The notes under the pieces are model-generated. The model saw only the letters and a program-made list of their open reading frames with translations. It was not told the DNA's origin and did not search any database. Both the position numbers and the translations under genes were made by a program. From Planctomycetota bacterium (GTDB taxonomy: Bacteria; Planctomycetota; UBA1135; UBA2386): DNA of 64,000 bases. The first letter of the stretch is position 1. Every line of letters starts with the position of its first letter. The stretch is taken from assembly GCA_028281765.1 (NCBI GenBank), contig JANQJF010000113.1, positions 124,001-188,000 of the forward strand, given 5' to 3'. Of the stretch, positions 61,942-64,000 are shown piece after piece.

Positions 61942-64000
61942 ATGACCTGGTATCTGTTGATCATTCTCGCCGCCGCGAGCGGGGCGGCGATTGCCGGTTT
62001 CGCGCGTCATCGACGGTCCCGGCGCGGTGCGGTGGAGCTGTTCGCGGAGCTCGCGGCTGCGCGGACGAGCGGCAGCGACAAGGCTCGGCTGCAGCGTCCG
62101 CACATCGACACCAGCATGTGCTTGGGGTGTGGGTCCTGTGTCTTCGCTTGCCCCGAGGAAGGCGTCCTCGGGCTTGCGCACGGCCAGGCGACGATCGTCC
62201 ACGGAGCTCGCTGTGTGGGGCACGGCCGTTGCGCCGAAGCGTGCCCGACCGAAGCGATCACGATCACGCTCGACGGGCTCGACGAGCGTCGTGACATTCC
62301 CGCGCTGAACGAAGAACTCGAGGTCGTCGGACGGCCCGGACTGTTCATCGCGGGCGAGCTCGGTGGCTTTGCCCTCGTGCGGACGGCTCTCTCGCAGGGG
62401 GCTGCGGTCGGGGCCGCGGTCGCGCGACGTGCCGGTGTGCCGCGCGAGGCAGACGTTCGGGAGCTGCTCGTCGTCGGCCTCGGTCCGGGCGGTCTCGCTT
62501 GCTGCCTCGCCGCGCACGAAGCCGGCGTCGACTACGTCGCGGTCGACCAGGCGACCGAAGTCGGCGGCACCGTCGCGAGCTATCCGCGTCGCAAGCTCGT
62601 CCTGACGCAACCGATCTCGTTGCCGCTCGGTGTCGAGCTGTCCCGGCTCAGCTACGAGAAAGAGCATCTCGTAGAGACTTGGGAGCGAGTCGTCGGCGAG
62701 CACGGGCTGTCGGTTCGCCTCGGGACTCGACTCCTCGACGTGACGCAGGGGGACGACCGCATCTGGACCGCGCGGACTTCGACGGGAGACATCCGCGCGC
62801 GTCACGTGTGTCTCGCGCTCGGTCGACGGGGCACGCCGCGCAAGCTCGGCGTGCCCGGAGAGGATCTGCCGAAGGTCGCATACGGTCTCATCGACGCCCA
62901 GTCGTTTCAGCGGCGGAGGGTGCTCGTCGTCGGCGGTGGCGACAGTGCGATCGAGGCGGCGGTCGGGCTCGCGCGACAGCCCGGGAACGCCGTGACGCTG
63001 TCCTATCGCAAGAGCGCGTTCTTTCGGCTCAAGGCGCGGAACGCCGAGAGCATTGATCGCGTTGTTTCGTCGGGACTTGTGGATGTGGTGTTCGACAGCG
63101 ACGTCGAGTCGATCGAGGACTCGCACGTCACGCTGCGCGTCGGAGGAGACGCGCGGCGGATCCCCAACAACGACGTCTTCGTGTTTGCCGGAGGAGTCGC
63201 GCCGTTCGGTCTGCTCGAGGATGCCGGTGTGTCGTTCGATCCCGCCGACCGGCCCCCCGTGGAGCCGATCGCGGATCGAGGAACCGGACTTCTCAAAGCG
63301 TTGGTCGCGGTGTTCGTGTGCGCGGTCGGGGCGATCGCCTGGACGATGTCACACGACGCCTACTACGACACGCCGCCCGTCGTTCGTCCGCTTTCTTCCG
63401 AGCACGGGTGGCTCGGCCCGCGCGGGACGATCGGACTGTGGGCGGGGATCGTCGCGTGCGCGTTGATCCTTTGGAACCTCGCCTATCTCGTCCGCCGTTC
63501 GCGGCTCGGCGGTTGGCTCCCCGGCAGCCTCTCGTCGTGGTTGGCCAGCCACGTGTTCACCGGGTTCTTCGCGTGGATGTTGATCGCCGTTCACTCCGGC
63601 ATGAACACGGTCAACGCGATCGGTGGCCATGCGTTTCTCGCGTTGACCGTCGTCGTGGCGACGGGTGCGATCGGACGCTATCTCTACTCGTGGGTTCCAC
63701 GAGCAGCGAACGGGGCGGAGTCGGATCTTGAGGACGTGCGCGCGCGCGTCGCCGCGTTGTCAGGCGATTGGGATCGCGTCGAGGGGGAGTTCGCGCAGCG
63801 AGTGCGCGAAAAAGTCGAGTCGCTTGCTGCCCCGGAACGTTGGACCGCCGGTTTCTTCGGTCGAGTCCGCGCCTTGTTCGTGAGTGCCGTGCGACTGCGG
63901 CGCACGCGTCGACAGTTGCGGGAGCTCGGCGCGCGCGAAGGCGTGCCGGCGGAGGAGTTGGAATCGCTGCTCGCGCTCGCGTCGAAGGCGCACCGTCTCG
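61942..64000 (+). CDS. Membrane ferredoxin-flavoprotein oxidoreductase, C-terminus beyond the window
   Basis: The ATG at 61942 opens 686 visible residues. After one transmembrane helix (WYLLIILAAASGAAIAGF) comes a two-cluster ferredoxin. Cluster 1 is C60-x2-C63-x2-C66-x3-C70; cluster 2 is C91-x2-His94-x2-C97-x3-C101, with His in place of the second Cys. An FAD/NAD(P) reductase follows: VVGLGPGGLACCLAAHEAG, VGGTVASYPRRKLVLTQP, and VVGGGDSAIEAAVGLA. The C-terminal part has about four membrane helices and several His (HVFTGFFAWMLIAVHSG), as in cytochrome b-type anchors. It probably links NAD(P)H to a quinone or exported thiol pathway (inference). Confidence 0.88.
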   Translation, partial: MTWYLLIILAAASGAAIAGFARHRRSRRGAVELFAELAAARTSGSDKARLQRPHIDTSMCLGCGSCVFACPEEGVLGLAHGQATIVHGARCVGHGRCAEACPTEAITITLDGLDERRDIPALNEELEVVGRPGLFIAGELGGFALVRTALSQGAAVGAAVARRAGVPREADVRELLVVGLGPGGLACCLAAHEAGVDYVAVDQATEVGGTVASYPRRKLVLTQPISLPLGVELSRLSYEKEHLVETWERVVGEHGLSVRLGTRLLDVTQGDDRIWTARTSTGDIRARHVCLALGRRGTPRKLGVPGEDLPKVAYGLIDAQSFQRRRVLVVGGGDSAIEAAVGLARQPGNAVTLSYRKSAFFRLKARNAESIDRVVSSGLVDVVFDSDVESIEDSHVTLRVGGDARRIPNNDVFVFAGGVAPFGLLEDAGVSFDPADRPPVEPIADRGTGLLKALVAVFVCAVGAIAWTMSHDAYYDTPPVVRPLSSEHGWLGPRGTIGLWAGIVACALILWNLAYLVRRSRLGGWLPGSLSSWLASHVFTGFFAWMLIAVHSGMNTVNAIGGHAFLALTVVVATGAIGRYLYSWVPRAANGAESDLEDVRARVAALSGDWDRVEGEFAQRVREKVESLAAPERWTAGFFGRVRALFVSAVRLRRTRRQLRELGAREGVPAEELESLLALASKAHRL

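Noticed and set aside
1..64000. CRISPR arrays, tRNA and rRNA genes, insertion sequences
   Set aside because: Scanned by eye for regular spaced repeats, T-loop-like GGTTCGAATCC contexts within cloverleafs, and transposase motifs; none could be supported.

Overview
The window is about 64 kb of GC-rich, densely coding bacterial DNA with long spurious antisense reading frames throughout. Several traits together suggest a Planctomycetota-like diderm. These are many exported beta-propeller and TIG/lectin proteins, a formylglycine sulfatase, YfbK-type VWA proteins, five ECF sigma factors coupled to kinases, VWA proteins or anti-sigma factors, large Ser/Thr kinases, and LPS-type genes (heptosyltransferase-like, Kdo-kinase-like). 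This assignment is inference from gene content. No rRNA, tRNA, CRISPR array, insertion sequence or phage module was recognised.

Left part (1-18 kb): tandem paralogous secreted proteins; a methyltransferase/SGNH pair; a DEAH helicase; an ATP-grasp enzyme; a hidden selenoprotein (8721-9209); CNA-B-like and TPR proteins; an ECF sigma gene translationally coupled to a VWA-bearing putative anti-sigma (13926-11569); then a SigK-like ECF, RskA-like anti-sigma and free-standing CarH-like B12 sensor (16973-14579). A decayed fasciclin gene and a second hidden selenoprotein, a Sec-containing MsrB (17902-17297), lie just upstream of that sigma gene. Both selenoprotein genes have an in-frame TGA at the catalytic Cys position. 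In each, a perfect hairpin with a GU-containing apical loop follows at the distance expected for bacterial SECIS elements.

Middle (18-37 kb): secreted lectin/TIG and propeller proteins around a 58-bp-arm imperfect inverted repeat; envelope glycan genes; a probable operon VWA protein > Ser/Thr kinase > ECF sigma > cyclase-fold protein > repeat protein (31797-25576); two unlisted small membrane proteins with a good intrinsic terminator; and a tightly overlapping six-gene operon (32432-36230). The last encodes two lipoprotein-like proteins, an exported helical protein, divergent ExbB/TolQ-like and ExbD/TolR-like subunits and an anchored acidic protein. I regard it as the best candidate for an undescribed envelope machine.

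Right part (37-64 kb): a GNAT-like orphan; Hsp20; a nucleotide-sugar cassette with a GalU-like enzyme, a 1053-residue GHMP-kinase/UDPGP-pyrophosphorylase fusion and a methyltransferase (40113-44835); a sulfatase; an SGNH protein; CysS; a 1104-residue kinase-ATPase-TPR protein; a membrane-spanning ECF sigma factor fused to exported regulatory-like repeats and overlapping a secreted propeller gene (57884-53494); a YfcC-type transporter; a coiled-coil protein; a serine hydrolase; and a truncated ferredoxin-flavoprotein membrane oxidoreductase at the right edge.
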